From Denitromonas iodatirespirans (GTDB taxonomy: Bacteria > Pseudomonadota > Gammaproteobacteria > Burkholderiales > Rhodocyclaceae): a DNA stretch of 64,000 bases. The stretch is from positions 1-64,000 of the forward strand of contig NZ_JAEKFT010000004.1 in NCBI RefSeq assembly GCF_018524365.1, read 5' to 3'. Of this stretch, positions 8,393 through 16,151 are shown piece by piece (position 1 is the stretch's first letter; each line of letters opens with the position of its first letter). The position numbers were made by a program, and so were the translations under genes. Below the pieces are notes generated by a model, which was not told where the DNA came from, made no database searches, and saw only the letters and a list, made by a program, of their open reading frames with translations.

Positions 8393-9826
8393 CTATCCGC
8401 CCCAGCGCCACCAGGCCATGCGCGCGTTGTCCGCAATCCAGCGCCAGAGGACGCCGAACAGCGGCGCACTGCCGATGTCGATTTTGCCGACGCCTCGCAA
8501 GCCGGGGCGCAGCGAGGTTTCATCGCCGAGCAAGCGTGCCTCGACCCGATAGACGTTCTCGCCGTCCTCCACATGAGCCACGGGCGTCACCCGCGTCACC
8601 TCGAAAGGCAAGGTACGGCTGGCCATCGCGCCCAGCAGCAGCACGCCGTGCTGCCCCGCCTGGATGCGGCCCACATCGCGTTCGTGGACACTCAGCGCCA
8701 CGCGGTATCCCTGGGCGGGCGCAAGCGTCAGCAGTACGTCGCCTCGGGCCACGGGCGCACCTTGGAGCCGACCCATGTCGCCTGCGATCACCACCCCGTC
8801 GATGCCCGCGGCGATCTTCGTGCGCGCCAGGCTGCGCCGCGCCAGATCGAGACGCGCACGCGCCTCTTCCGCACGCGAGAGGCTCACCATCATGTCGCTG
8901 CGCTGCGCGCGCGCCAAGGCCGCCATGTAGGCGCTTTCGTGCTGCGACAGTTCGGATTCCCAGCGACGCGCTTCGAGTTCGAGATCCTGCGCGGCCAGTT
9001 CGATGAGCACCTGCCCGGTCTTGACCGCATCGCCCGGGCGCACCATCACGGTGTCGATGAACCCATCCACGGGCGCAACCACTGCGCGCTCGACCGCGCC
9101 TTCGAGCGACGCGCGCGCACTCAGCGCCTGCCCGACCGGCACGAACAGCCCCGCCATCGACACCAGCGTCGCGGCGACCAGCGCACGGCGGTACCAGCGC
9201 CCTTCCTCGCTCCTCAGGGTGCGTATCGTTTCGCCGAACCACTCGCGCACGCGCACCGACATCGGTCGGGTGTCCCGGTACATCAGGTAGAGCACCGGCC
9301 CGGCCAGGTCGACGATGTGGCCCAGTGGTTCTGGCGCCATGGGCGAAATCGAGGACGCACCGCGCCACTCGAAGCAAATGGCACCCACCCATGCGCCCAG
9401 GACCTTGAGCGGTACGGTCTGAACCTGCCCGCCGAGGCGCGAGCGCAACCGCTGGTTCGCCATCACGATGGCCGGACGCTCCTGATCGTTTTCGGGCACC
9501 TGCAGGCTGCGCCGCTGATCCAACGCCTCCTCCATCGCGTCGCCAATATCTCGATAGAGCTCGCCGCGAAAATGATTGTCGACATCGTGCGACATGGCCT
9601 TCACACGGAGCGTGCCGGACTCCACGATCCCGAAGCTCACCCGCGCGCACCCCAGGCCGGAGGCGATCTCGGAAAGAAAGGCCACCGCAGCGCCGTCGAA
9701 GCGACGCTGACTCAACGCTGCCGCGAGCGAACGCAGCGCAATTTCAGCGAACTGCGGCACCTCGTCCATCGTCGGCGCGGCCGTTTCCTCCTGCGCGGTC
9801 GAGAAGGGGTGAATTTTTGCTGGCAT
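8393..9826 (-). CDS. GAF-domain / HlyD-like membrane protein
   Basis: 477 aa, first gene of the five-gene operon. Residues about 25-190 look like a GAF sensory fold, followed by one transmembrane segment (about 212-232). A barrel-sandwich domain follows (VVAPVDGFIDTVMVRPGDAV, then a short helical hairpin and DGVVIAGDMGRL) with a C-terminal beta-barrel. It is therefore an HlyD-type adaptor with a cytoplasmic GAF module, which could couple export to a small ligand or protein signal; no ligand can be assigned. The ATG at 9826 has only a weak Shine-Dalgarno sequence. Its TAG stop lies 4 nt before the GTG of the M50 fusion gene. Confidence 0.8.
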   Translation of the reverse strand: MPAKIHPFSTAQEETAAPTMDEVPQFAEIALRSLAAALSQRRFDGAAVAFLSEIASGLGCARVSFGIVESGTLRVKAMSHDVDNHFRGELYRDIGDAMEEALDQRRSLQVPENDQERPAIVMANQRLRSRLGGQVQTVPLKVLGAWVGAICFEWRGASSISPMAPEPLGHIVDLAGPVLYLMYRDTRPMSVRVREWFGETIRTLRSEEGRWYRRALVAATLVSMAGLFVPVGQALSARASLEGAVERAVVAPVDGFIDTVMVRPGDAVKTGQVLIELAAQDLELEARRWESELSQHESAYMAALARAQRSDMMVSLSRAEEARARLDLARRSLARTKIAAGIDGVVIAGDMGRLQGAPVARGDVLLTLAPAQGYRVALSVHERDVGRIQAGQHGVLLLGAMASRTLPFEVTRVTPVAHVEDGENVYRVEARLLGDETSLRPGLRGVGKIDIGSAPLFGVLWRWIADNARMAWWRWGG

Positions 9827-9844
9827 CCGGGATCCGATTGAGCG

Positions 9845-9873
9845 CCAATACGACGCGGCGTTACCAGCATCAA
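9845..9873 (-). promoter_or_regulatory. Candidate sigma-70 promoter for the export operon
   Basis: On the minus strand, TTGATG (9873-9868) and TATTGG (9850-9845) are separated by 17 nt and lie about 20 nt before the first start codon. The -10 match is weak (3 of 6), so this is only a candidate. Confidence 0.3.
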
Positions 9874-10001
9874 CGGTTGGACTCCATGGGAGTTGAGGAG
9901 AACACGCACGCCAAGCGTGATGAACTGCGCAACTTCACCCCACCCGCCAGCCCAGCGGCACGACTTGGCCGGATGCAGCGAAGTGGCGTCCGGGCTACGG
10001 C

Positions 10002-10679
10002 CTACAAGCGCGAAATCACCCGCACCGGCACCTCGCTGTAATCTTCGAAGCCCATGCGCTGATACAGCCCGTGCGCGGTCGTGTTGTCGCACATCACATG
10101 CAAAAAAGGCGTCTCGCCGCGCTGCATCTGGCGGCGGATCAAGGCCAGCATCAGCCGCCGCGCCATGCCCCGGGCCTGGTAGTCCGGGTGGGTGCACACC
10201 CCGCTGATCTCGCGATACCGCCCGGCCTGCATGCGCTCGCCGGCCATCGCCACCAGCCGGCCGTCGGCGAAGCACCCCAGGTAATCGCCCAGTTCGATGG
10301 TGCGCGGGCCGAAGGGGCCGGGTTGCGTCAGCTTGGCCAGCGCCAGGGCCTGCTCCCCATGCTCGGCCGTGAGTGGCGCCATCCCGGCCGCATGCGCGTC
10401 CTCCGGCAGCTCGCCGGCCCACACCATGCGGAACATGCGCGATTCCGCTTCCAGCTGCCAGCCGGCCGATACCACGCCCGACCAATCCGCGCAGTACAAG
10501 TGCTCACCCGACTGGCAAAACGGCGCCAGGGCCGCCAGATCCGGTGCCTCGGTGTCGGCCGACGCCAAGATCGGCGAAAAGCCGGGGGCGTAGCGACGGA
10601 TGGTCGCGGTGCCGATGGAGAAATCGGCGTGCGGGCCTGACAGGGTGTGCCAGGTGATGTTGTCGAGAAGTTCGTTCAT
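10002..10679 (-). CDS. GNAT-family N-acetyltransferase
   Basis: 225 aa. The C-terminal half carries the acetyl-CoA-binding GNAT core: a beta strand REISGVCTHPDYQARGMARR (the V-x-x-x-x-Q/R-x-x-G-x-G/A loop) and then NTTAHGLYQRMGFEDY, the classic end of the fold. This resembles the FR47-like subgroup. The N-terminal half (about 1-110) is a degenerate partner domain. The substrate cannot be told from sequence. It lies alone, 33 nt downstream of the hydrolase gene on the same strand, so the two may be co-transcribed. Confidence 0.85.
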   Translation of the reverse strand: MNELLDNITWHTLSGPHADFSIGTATIRRYAPGFSPILASADTEAPDLAALAPFCQSGEHLYCADWSGVVSAGWQLEAESRMFRMVWAGELPEDAHAAGMAPLTAEHGEQALALAKLTQPGPFGPRTIELGDYLGCFADGRLVAMAGERMQAGRYREISGVCTHPDYQARGMARRLMLALIRRQMQRGETPFLHVMCDNTTAHGLYQRMGFEDYSEVPVRVISRL

Positions 10680-10712
10680 CGCGATTCCAAAGCGACTGCG
10701 CCGTCGAAACGG

Positions 10713-11588
10713 TCAGTCGCGCAACCAGCCCAGCGCTCCGAGGAAGGCCAGCACACGCGCGTTGGTCACGTCGAAATACTGCCGGTCATCCCCGCGCAGG
10801 TTGAAAAAACCATGGCGCGCGCCTTCATACAAGGCCAGCTCGCAGTGTCCGCCCTGCGCACTGGCCGCCTCGCAAAACGCCTGCGCCGTCGCCACCGGCA
10901 CCTCGCGATCCTCGGTGCCGAGCAGGATCAGGCTCGGCGGCAGCGCCGCATCCACCTGTTGCAAGGGCGACACCGCCTGCCAGAACGCCGCCACCAGATG
11001 GTGGTCCGGCGTACATGGCGACAGGTCGAGCATGGGGTTGTACAGCACCAGCGCCGCCGGCCGGCCCCGTGCCGCCGCATCGCCGCCCGTTTCCTCGGCC
11101 AAGGGCAAGGGCACACCCAGCGCCGCGGCCAGATGCCCACCCGACGATCCGCCGCCCGCGGCGATCCGCGACGGATCGATGTCCAGGTCATCGGCCTGAG
11201 CGCGCAGATAGGCCAGCGCCGCCCGGGCGTCCTGCACCGCGGCCCGCGGATCGGTGCCGTGGCGCGCGGCGATGCGGTACTCCGCACTCACGCAGGTGAG
11301 CCCGTGTTGGGCGAAATGGCGGCACTGCGGAAAAAACGCGTCCGGGCTTCCGTACTGCCACGCCCCGCCATGAAACAGCAAGAGCGCCGGATGCCCCGCC
11401 GCCGGCCTTGGCCCCTTGGCCTCGAACACATGCAGATGCAGATCATGGCCGTCGATGGAACGGTAGACCATCACCCGGTCCGGCCCGTTCAGCCAGGCGG
11501 CCAGCCGCTTCACCACGGCCGGCCCGAGGGCGAGCGACAGCCCGAGCGCCAGCCCGGCCAGGAAATAGAGCAGTTTGTGGTCGGACAT
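10713..11588 (-). CDS. Alpha/beta hydrolase (HSL-like esterase/lipase)
   Basis: 291 aa from ATG 11588; an in-frame start at 11699 exists but would cross the palindromic operator-free spacer and adds low-complexity sequence. An N-terminal hydrophobic segment (about 7-25) suggests membrane anchoring or export. The oxyanion motif HGGAWQYG, nucleophile motif GGGSSGGH, acid GTEDREVP and base ARHGFF give the full Ser-Asp-His set of the hormone-sensitive-lipase/carboxylesterase group. Substrate unknown. It is divergent from the GbsR-type regulator, with a long palindrome between them, so it may share that control. Confidence 0.85.
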   Translation of the reverse strand: MSDHKLLYFLAGLALGLSLALGPAVVKRLAAWLNGPDRVMVYRSIDGHDLHLHVFEAKGPRPAAGHPALLLFHGGAWQYGSPDAFFPQCRHFAQHGLTCVSAEYRIAARHGTDPRAAVQDARAALAYLRAQADDLDIDPSRIAAGGGSSGGHLAAALGVPLPLAEETGGDAAARGRPAALVLYNPMLDLSPCTPDHHLVAAFWQAVSPLQQVDAALPPSLILLGTEDREVPVATAQAFCEAASAQGGHCELALYEGARHGFFNLRGDDRQYFDVTNARVLAFLGALGWLRD

Positions 11589-11716
11589 GAAAGCAAGCCA
11601 GACGGACGTTGAACACAGCGCCAGGGGAATCGCTGCCGTCGACGGGGGCGCGCGATCTCGAATGCCGTCGAGTCTAGTGGATGCGGGCGTTTTGCGCATG
11701 GCCGGGCGGGCGCATG

Positions 11717-11754
11717 GGTTCCGTAATTTCTGTCTTGACAGAAATTACGGAACC
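11717..11754. promoter_or_regulatory. Perfect palindromic operator 1 (17-bp arms)
   Basis: GGTTCCGTAATTTCTGT (11717-11733), spacer CTTG, then its exact reverse complement (11738-11754). It sits between the hydrolase and the GbsR/MarR-type regulator. A second site at 12755 shares the core GTAATTTCTGT-N4-ACAGAAATTAC. The candidate -35 (TTGACA) starts inside the spacer, so a bound regulator would cover it. I infer autoregulation. Confidence 0.75.
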
Positions 11755-11763
11755 GCGCAGCAT
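11735..11763 (+). promoter_or_regulatory. Candidate promoter of the GbsR-type regulator, near-leaderless
   Basis: Consensus -35 TTGACA (11735-11740), 17-nt spacer, weak -10 CAGCAT (11758-11763). Transcription would begin at or just before the ATG at 11771, which has no Shine-Dalgarno sequence. This fits a leaderless mRNA. Confidence 0.4.
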
Positions 11764-11770
11764 CACGCCC

Positions 11771-12295
11771 ATGGAACTCAAACCCGTCGCTCAACGCTTC
11801 GTCCTGCACTGGGGCGAGATGGGCTCCCGCTGGGGGGTCAATCGCTCCGTCGCGCAGATCCACGCCCTGCTCTACCTCGTCGGACGCCCCATGCATGCCG
11901 AGGAGATCCAGGAAACCCTGGGCATCGCCCGCTCCAATGTCAGCAACAGCCTCAAGGAGTTGCAGAGCTGGGAGCTGGTGCGGCTGTGTCATGTGCTGGG
12001 CGACCGGCGCGATCATTTCGACACCTCGGCCGATGTGTGGGAGCTGTTCCGCACCATCGTGCTCGGCCGCAAGCGCCGCGAGATCGACCCGACGCTCGAA
12101 GTGCTGCGCGACTGCTTGGCCAGCCCGGATCTGGCCCTGGAAGATGCCGCCGCCCGCAAACGCATCGAAGACACCCTGGTGCTGATGCAGACGCTGACCG
12201 GCTGGAGCGAGGAGATGCTGCGCCTCAAACCCGACACGCTGATGAAGATCATGAAACTCGGCGCCAAGATCCAGAACCTGGTGCGCAAGGGCTGA
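11771..12295 (+). CDS. GbsR/MarR-family transcriptional regulator
   Basis: 174 aa. A winged helix-turn-helix spans about residues 25-90, with recognition region ARSNVSNSLKELQSWELV followed by the wing (GDRRDHF). The C-terminal half is helical, as in GbsR-type MarR relatives that dimerise through terminal helices. ATG 11771 was chosen because upstream in-frame codons fall within the palindrome. It is the first gene of a unit with the PLA2-like gene (1 nt apart). Two related palindromes, one before this gene and one before the DCC-SDR-DUF2269 operon, are its likely binding sites. The effector is unknown. Confidence 0.85.
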   Translation: MELKPVAQRFVLHWGEMGSRWGVNRSVAQIHALLYLVGRPMHAEEIQETLGIARSNVSNSLKELQSWELVRLCHVLGDRRDHFDTSADVWELFRTIVLGRKRREIDPTLEVLRDCLASPDLALEDAAARKRIEDTLVLMQTLTGWSEEMLRLKPDTLMKIMKLGAKIQNLVRKG

Positions 12296-12296
12296 C

Positions 12297-12710
12297 ATGC
12301 GCAAGCGCGCCTTCATGCTCCTGCTCGCAGTGGCGATGGCACCGGCCATGGCCGGCCAGCTTCGCCCCTTTGCCAGCGACGGCTGCAGTGCCTTCCCCGA
12401 CGGCACCCCGGCGCAACGCGAGCGATGGCTGGGCTGCTGCCGGGCGCACGATCTGGCCTATTGGCAAGGTGGCACGGCCGAGCAGCGAGGCGCCGCAGAC
12501 GAGGCGCTGCGCCAGTGCGTGGCCGATGTCGGCGAACCCGCGGTGGCGGCGCTGATGCTCGCTGGCGTGCGCGTGGGCGGCACGCCGTTCGCGCCAACGC
12601 CGTTCCGCTGGGGCTATGGCTGGCCGTTCGGCCGCGGCTACCAGGCCTTGAACGAATCGGAGAAAGCGCAGGTGCAGGCCTTGCTGCCGGCCAACGCACC
12701 GGCGCATTGA
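12297..12710 (+). CDS. Small secreted phospholipase A2-like protein
   Basis: 137 aa with a signal peptide (residues 1-19, cleavage after AMA). The mature part has DGCSAFPDG, then CCRAHD (47-52) and a later Cys (74). The Cys-Cys-x-x-His-Asp arrangement is the active-site helix pattern of phospholipase A2 folds, with H51/D52 as the potential catalytic pair and paired cysteines for disulfides. There is no obvious calcium loop of the animal type, so activity is not assured. It follows the regulator by 1 nt and is followed by a Rho-independent terminator. Confidence 0.6.
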   Translation: MRKRAFMLLLAVAMAPAMAGQLRPFASDGCSAFPDGTPAQRERWLGCCRAHDLAYWQGGTAEQRGAADEALRQCVADVGEPAVAALMLAGVRVGGTPFAPTPFRWGYGWPFGRGYQALNESEKAQVQALLPANAPAH

Positions 12711-12728
12711 GCATCGAAGCGCTACGCG

Positions 12729-12751
12729 GAGGGTCATGCCCTCATTTTTTT
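12729..12751 (+). terminator. Rho-independent terminator after the PLA2-like gene
   Basis: Stem GAGGG (12729-12733), loop TCATG, stem CCCTC (12739-12743), then A and seven T. The stem is short but the T-run is good. It separates the regulator unit from the next operator and operon. Confidence 0.6.
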
Positions 12752-12754
12752 AAG

Positions 12755-12786
12755 GCAGTAATTTCTGTTTATACAGAAATTACTGC
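12755..12786. promoter_or_regulatory. Palindromic operator 2 (14-bp arms)
   Basis: GCAGTAATTTCTGT (12755-12768), spacer TTAT, exact reverse complement (12773-12786). It shares an 11-bp half-site core and 4-nt spacer with the palindrome at 11717-11754. A possible -10 (TATACA, 12770-12775) lies inside it, and the DCC gene follows 30 nt downstream. I infer regulation by the GbsR-type protein. Confidence 0.72.
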
Positions 12787-12815
12787 AACACAAGCCACAA
12801 CAAGGAGTCCCGATC

Positions 12816-13247
12816 ATGCCTCAGCCACACCCCGAACTCACCCTCCTCTATGACGGCTCCTGCCCGATCTGCCTGGGCGAAATGGAAGCCCTGCGCCAGC
12901 GCGACACGCACGGCCGCCTGGCCGGCATCGATGTCTCGGCGCTGCCTGCCGGCGCGTCCGTGCTCGGCGTCACCCGCGAAGCGGCCATGCAAGCCATGAC
13001 CGGGGTCCATGCCGACGGCCGCATCATCCGCGGCGTCGAGGTGTTCCGCCGAAGCTATGCCCTCGTCGGCGTGCCCTGGGTCGCCACGATCACCCGCCTG
13101 CCACTCATCGCGCCCGTGCTCGAAGGCCTCTATCCGGTGTTTGCCCGGCATCGTCAGCGCCTGCCGAACTGGCTGGTCCGCTGCCTGTTTGGCCGGGCAC
13201 TCGAACGTGCTCGCCGCCACTGCCGCGGCACCTGCCCGCGCCCCTGA
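12816..13247 (+). CDS. DCC-family thiol-disulfide oxidoreductase (DUF393)
   Basis: 143 aa. LLYDGSCPICLGEM near the N-terminus is the DGxCxxC motif (C16, C19) that defines the DCC/YuxK family, a thioredoxin-like redox fold. The remainder (RIIRGVEVFRRSYALVGVPW, then hydrophobic helices) matches the family's usual layout and length. A strong AAGGAG lies 8 nt upstream of ATG 12816. It is first in an operon with the SDR-fusion and DUF2269 genes, under the second palindrome. Redox partner unknown. Confidence 0.85.
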   Translation: MPQPHPELTLLYDGSCPICLGEMEALRQRDTHGRLAGIDVSALPAGASVLGVTREAAMQAMTGVHADGRIIRGVEVFRRSYALVGVPWVATITRLPLIAPVLEGLYPVFARHRQRLPNWLVRCLFGRALERARRHCRGTCPRP

Positions 13248-13259
13248 GGAGAACGCAAG

Positions 13260-14522
13260 ATGCACATTCTGCTATGTGGCGCGGACGGCTTCATCGGTCG
13301 CGCTCTCGAACAAGCCTTGCGCGCCGCGGGGCATACCGTGCGCCGCGGCGTGCGCCGGGCGGCCCGGCCGGACGATGTGGCGGTGGATTTTCAGCATGAC
13401 ATCACGGCCGACCGCTGGCACCCCCGCCTGGCCGGCATCGACGCGGTCATCAACGCCGTCGGCATCCTCAATCCACGACACGACGCCACCTTCGAGGCCG
13501 TGCATCATGCCGCACCGGCGGCCTTGTTCGCGGCCTGTGCCGACGCCGGCGTGACACGGGTGATCCAGATCTCCGCCCTGGGCGCCGCGCCGGGCGCAGC
13601 CACGGCGTATCTCGCCAGCAAGGGCAGCGCCGACGCGGTCCTGGCCAGCTTGCCTGTGCGCGCCACGGTCGTGCGCCCATCGCTGGTCTTCGGGCCGGGC
13701 GGCACCAGCAGCCGCTTCTTTCTCGCCCTGGCCAGCCTGCCGGTCGTGGCGCTGCCCGGGCGCGGCCAGCAGCGGGTGCAGCCGGTGCATGTGACGGATC
13801 TGGCCGAAGCCGTGGTGCGCCTGCTCGCCGACCCGGCCCCGCCCGCAACGCTGGACGTGGTCGGGCCTCGCCCGGTCAGCTACGCCGACATGCTGCGCCA
13901 CTACCGACGCGGCCTCGGGCTGCCGCCGGCGATATCGCTCCCGGTACCGATGCCGCTGATCCGCGCACTGGCCCCGCTCGGCCGCCATCTGCCCGGCGCC
14001 GTGTTCAGCCCCGACACGGTGCATATGCTCCAACAAGGCAGCACCGCCAGCGCCGCGCCGCTCACCGCGCTGCTCGGACGCCCACCGCGCGACATCGATC
14101 AGTTCGTGACTACCGACGATCCGGACGCGCGCCGCATTCGCCAGCGACTGGAGACATGGGCGATCCGCGTGGTTCTCGCAGCCGTCTGGCTGGGCAGTGC
14201 CCTGGCCTCCGTGGCACTGGTCGGGCCGCCCGACGGCTTCGCCCTCGCCGCCCGCGCCGGCATCCCGGCCGCGTTGCTGGCACCGGCGCTGTATGGCGGC
14301 GCCGCGCTCGACGCCGTGCTCGGTGTGCTCACCCTGTGGCGCCCCACCCAAGGCCTGTGGCGCACCCAACTGATCGTCGTGCTCGGCTACAGCGCCTTCC
14401 TCAGCGTGCAGTGGCCGGCCCTGTGGCTGCACCCCTTCGGTCCGCTGCTCAAGAACCTGCCTGTCGTGTTGCTGCTGCTGGCCCTGCTCAACCGGCCGGG
14501 CGAACAAGGAGAACGCGCATGA
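13260..14522 (+). CDS. NAD(P)-binding SDR / membrane (DoxX-like) fusion protein
   Basis: 420 aa. The Rossmann motif GADGFIG (7-13) opens an atypical extended SDR domain (about 1-295), in which the usual YxxxK appears as YLASK near residue 120. The C-terminal part (about 300-415) has four hydrophobic helices like DoxX-like proteins. This architecture is common for NAD(P)-binding oxidoreductases in betaproteobacteria. The gene follows the DCC gene by 12 nt and overlaps the DUF2269 gene by 4 nt (ATGA). The reaction is unknown; association with a DCC protein and a membrane partner suggests a membrane redox role. Confidence 0.8.
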   Translation: MHILLCGADGFIGRALEQALRAAGHTVRRGVRRAARPDDVAVDFQHDITADRWHPRLAGIDAVINAVGILNPRHDATFEAVHHAAPAALFAACADAGVTRVIQISALGAAPGAATAYLASKGSADAVLASLPVRATVVRPSLVFGPGGTSSRFFLALASLPVVALPGRGQQRVQPVHVTDLAEAVVRLLADPAPPATLDVVGPRPVSYADMLRHYRRGLGLPPAISLPVPMPLIRALAPLGRHLPGAVFSPDTVHMLQQGSTASAAPLTALLGRPPRDIDQFVTTDDPDARRIRQRLETWAIRVVLAAVWLGSALASVALVGPPDGFALAARAGIPAALLAPALYGGAALDAVLGVLTLWRPTQGLWRTQLIVVLGYSAFLSVQWPALWLHPFGPLLKNLPVVLLLLALLNRPGEQGERA

Positions 14523-14989
14523 ACACCTACTTGCTGATCAAGCTCGTGCACATCCTGTCGTCGGTGGCCCTGGTCGGCACCGGCTTCGGCACAGCCTTCT
14601 ACCTGTACCGCGCCAATCGCAGCACGAGCCTTGAGGCGCGCGTGGTGGTGGCGCGCAACGTGGTGCTGGCCGACTGGCTGTTCACCACCCCGGCGGTGAT
14701 CCTCCAGCCCGCCACCGGCCTCTGGCTGGCCCACCTCGCGGGCTGGCCGCTGAGCACCCCGTGGATCGCACTCAGTATCGGTCTGTACCTGTTTGCCGGC
14801 CTGTGCTGGCTCCCCGTGGTGTGGCTGCAGATCCGCATGCACCGACTCGCCGAGGCCGCGCTCGATGCCGGCCGGCCGCTGCCCGCGCAATACCGCGCGA
14901 TGGCGCGCTGGTGGGAGGGGCTGGGCTACCCGGCCTTCGCCGCCATGGCCGGCGTGTTCGCGCTGATGGTGCTCAAGCCCGCGCTCTGA
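14519..14989 (+). CDS. DUF2269 family integral membrane protein
   Basis: 156 aa with four predicted membrane helices (about 5-25, 50-70, 80-105, 135-153). The N-terminal KLVHILSSVALVGTGFGTAF carries the His and Gly pattern of the DUF2269 family. Its ATG overlaps the stop of the SDR fusion (ATGA), so translation is probably coupled. The family has no established function; it often sits with the DCC and SDR genes seen here. Confidence 0.8.
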   Translation: MNTYLLIKLVHILSSVALVGTGFGTAFYLYRANRSTSLEARVVVARNVVLADWLFTTPAVILQPATGLWLAHLAGWPLSTPWIALSIGLYLFAGLCWLPVVWLQIRMHRLAEAALDAGRPLPAQYRAMARWWEGLGYPAFAAMAGVFALMVLKPAL

Positions 14990-15001
14990 GGCGCCACCCC
15001 C

Positions 15002-15490
15002 TCACCCCGCCTGCCGGACATCGCTCCACGCGACGCCGGTCAGGCGCCGGAGCTGCTCGGGGCTGAGGGCAAACACCGAAAACGGCGTCCCGGCCGCAGC
15101 CCAGACGGTGTCGAAGCGCTGCAGATCTTCGTCGAGCAGCAGCTTGACCGGCTGCGCATGACCGATCGGCGCCACCCCGCCGATGGCGTAGCCCGTGGCC
15201 GCGCGCACGAAATCGGCATCCGCCCGCGCCAACGCCTCGCCCACCGCCGCGGCCACCTTGGCTTCGCAAACCCGGTTGTCGCCGCTGGCCACCACGACCA
15301 CCGCCTGACCGCTGGTCTTGCCGCGGAACACGATGGACTTGGCGATCTCGGCCACCGAGCACCCGATGGCCGCCGCCGCTTCGGCGCTGGTACGAGTCGG
15401 TTGCTCGAACTCGACAACCTGGGTGTCGATGCCGGCATCGCTAAGCCGTTGCGCGGTGCGCAGCGCGGTGGGGTGTTGGGCGGGTTTCAT
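15002..15490 (-). CDS. YbaK/EbsC-family aminoacyl-tRNA deacylase
   Basis: 162 aa from ATG 15490. The protein matches the YbaK/ProX fold throughout: KSIVFRGKTSGQAVVVVASGD with the conserved Lys, then GYAIGGVAPIGHAQPVKLLLDEDL, where the GG-x-x-P-x-G loop lines the active site. Family members hydrolyse mischarged tRNAs (for example Cys-tRNA(Pro)). The exact specificity here is not readable from sequence. It is convergent with the DUF2269 gene and lies downstream of the VOC gene with a 169-nt gap. Confidence 0.87.
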   Translation of the reverse strand: MKPAQHPTALRTAQRLSDAGIDTQVVEFEQPTRTSAEAAAAIGCSVAEIAKSIVFRGKTSGQAVVVVASGDNRVCEAKVAAAVGEALARADADFVRAATGYAIGGVAPIGHAQPVKLLLDEDLQRFDTVWAAAGTPFSVFALSPEQLRRLTGVAWSDVRQAG

Positions 15491-15659
15491 GGATGCATCT
15501 CTGGGTGGGAGCCTTTGCCGGACGGTATTGCATCGCTTTGCTGCAAGGTCGCGCAACACCGATGGCGGACCGATGACGAGAATGAGTGCCGCCGTTGCCG
15601 GCAGGCACCCCATCCCCCTCTGTCGTGTCGCGGTGTCGAAACCGCCCCGCCCCTCGCAA

Positions 15660-16082
15660 TCACTGCTTGGCAAACAAGCGGCCGATATCGGCAAACGCCT
15701 TGAACTCCAGCGCATTGCCCGACGGATCGAGAAAGAACATGGTGGCCTGCTCGCCGGGCAGGCCGGCGAAGCGGATGTGCGGCTCGATGATGAAGCACAC
15801 GCCGGCCGCCTTGAGCCGCGCGGCCAGGGCGTTGAAATCGGCCATGTCGAGCACCACACCGAAATGCGGCACCGGCACGTCGTCACCGTCGACCGCGTTG
15901 CTCGCCTGCCGGCCACTTCGGCCAGGGGCGAGATGGGCAACGATCTGGTGACCGTAGAGGTCAAAATCGATCCAGTGATCGGAGCTGCGCCCCTCGGGGC
16001 AGCCGAGCACCTCGCCATAGAAATGGCGCGAGGCGTCGAGATCGTCGACGGGAAAGGCAAGGTGAAAGGGTTGGATGGCCAT
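15660..16082 (-). CDS. VOC-family (glyoxalase/dioxygenase fold) protein
   Basis: 140 aa. ATG 16082 follows a GGAG Shine-Dalgarno sequence; a longer in-frame start at 16130 lacks one. Two beta-alpha-beta-beta-beta modules are visible: [20 protein letters not shown] with GHQIVAHL, then [19 protein letters not shown] with [15 protein letters not shown]. The metal ligand positions (His in HLAF, Glu in LEFK) are present. Proteins of this subgroup are usually annotated as dioxygenase-like or glyoxalase-like; the substrate is unknown. Confidence 0.83.
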   Translation of the reverse strand: MAIQPFHLAFPVDDLDASRHFYGEVLGCPEGRSSDHWIDFDLYGHQIVAHLAPGRSGRQASNAVDGDDVPVPHFGVVLDMADFNALAARLKAAGVCFIIEPHIRFAGLPGEQATMFFLDPSGNALEFKAFADIGRLFAKQ

Positions 16083-16151
16083 GAGGAATCTCCGCGTGGG
16101 GGCTTCATTGTGCGCCTGTGGCGGCGGCAATTTGAAGCGCCGGCGGAATCC

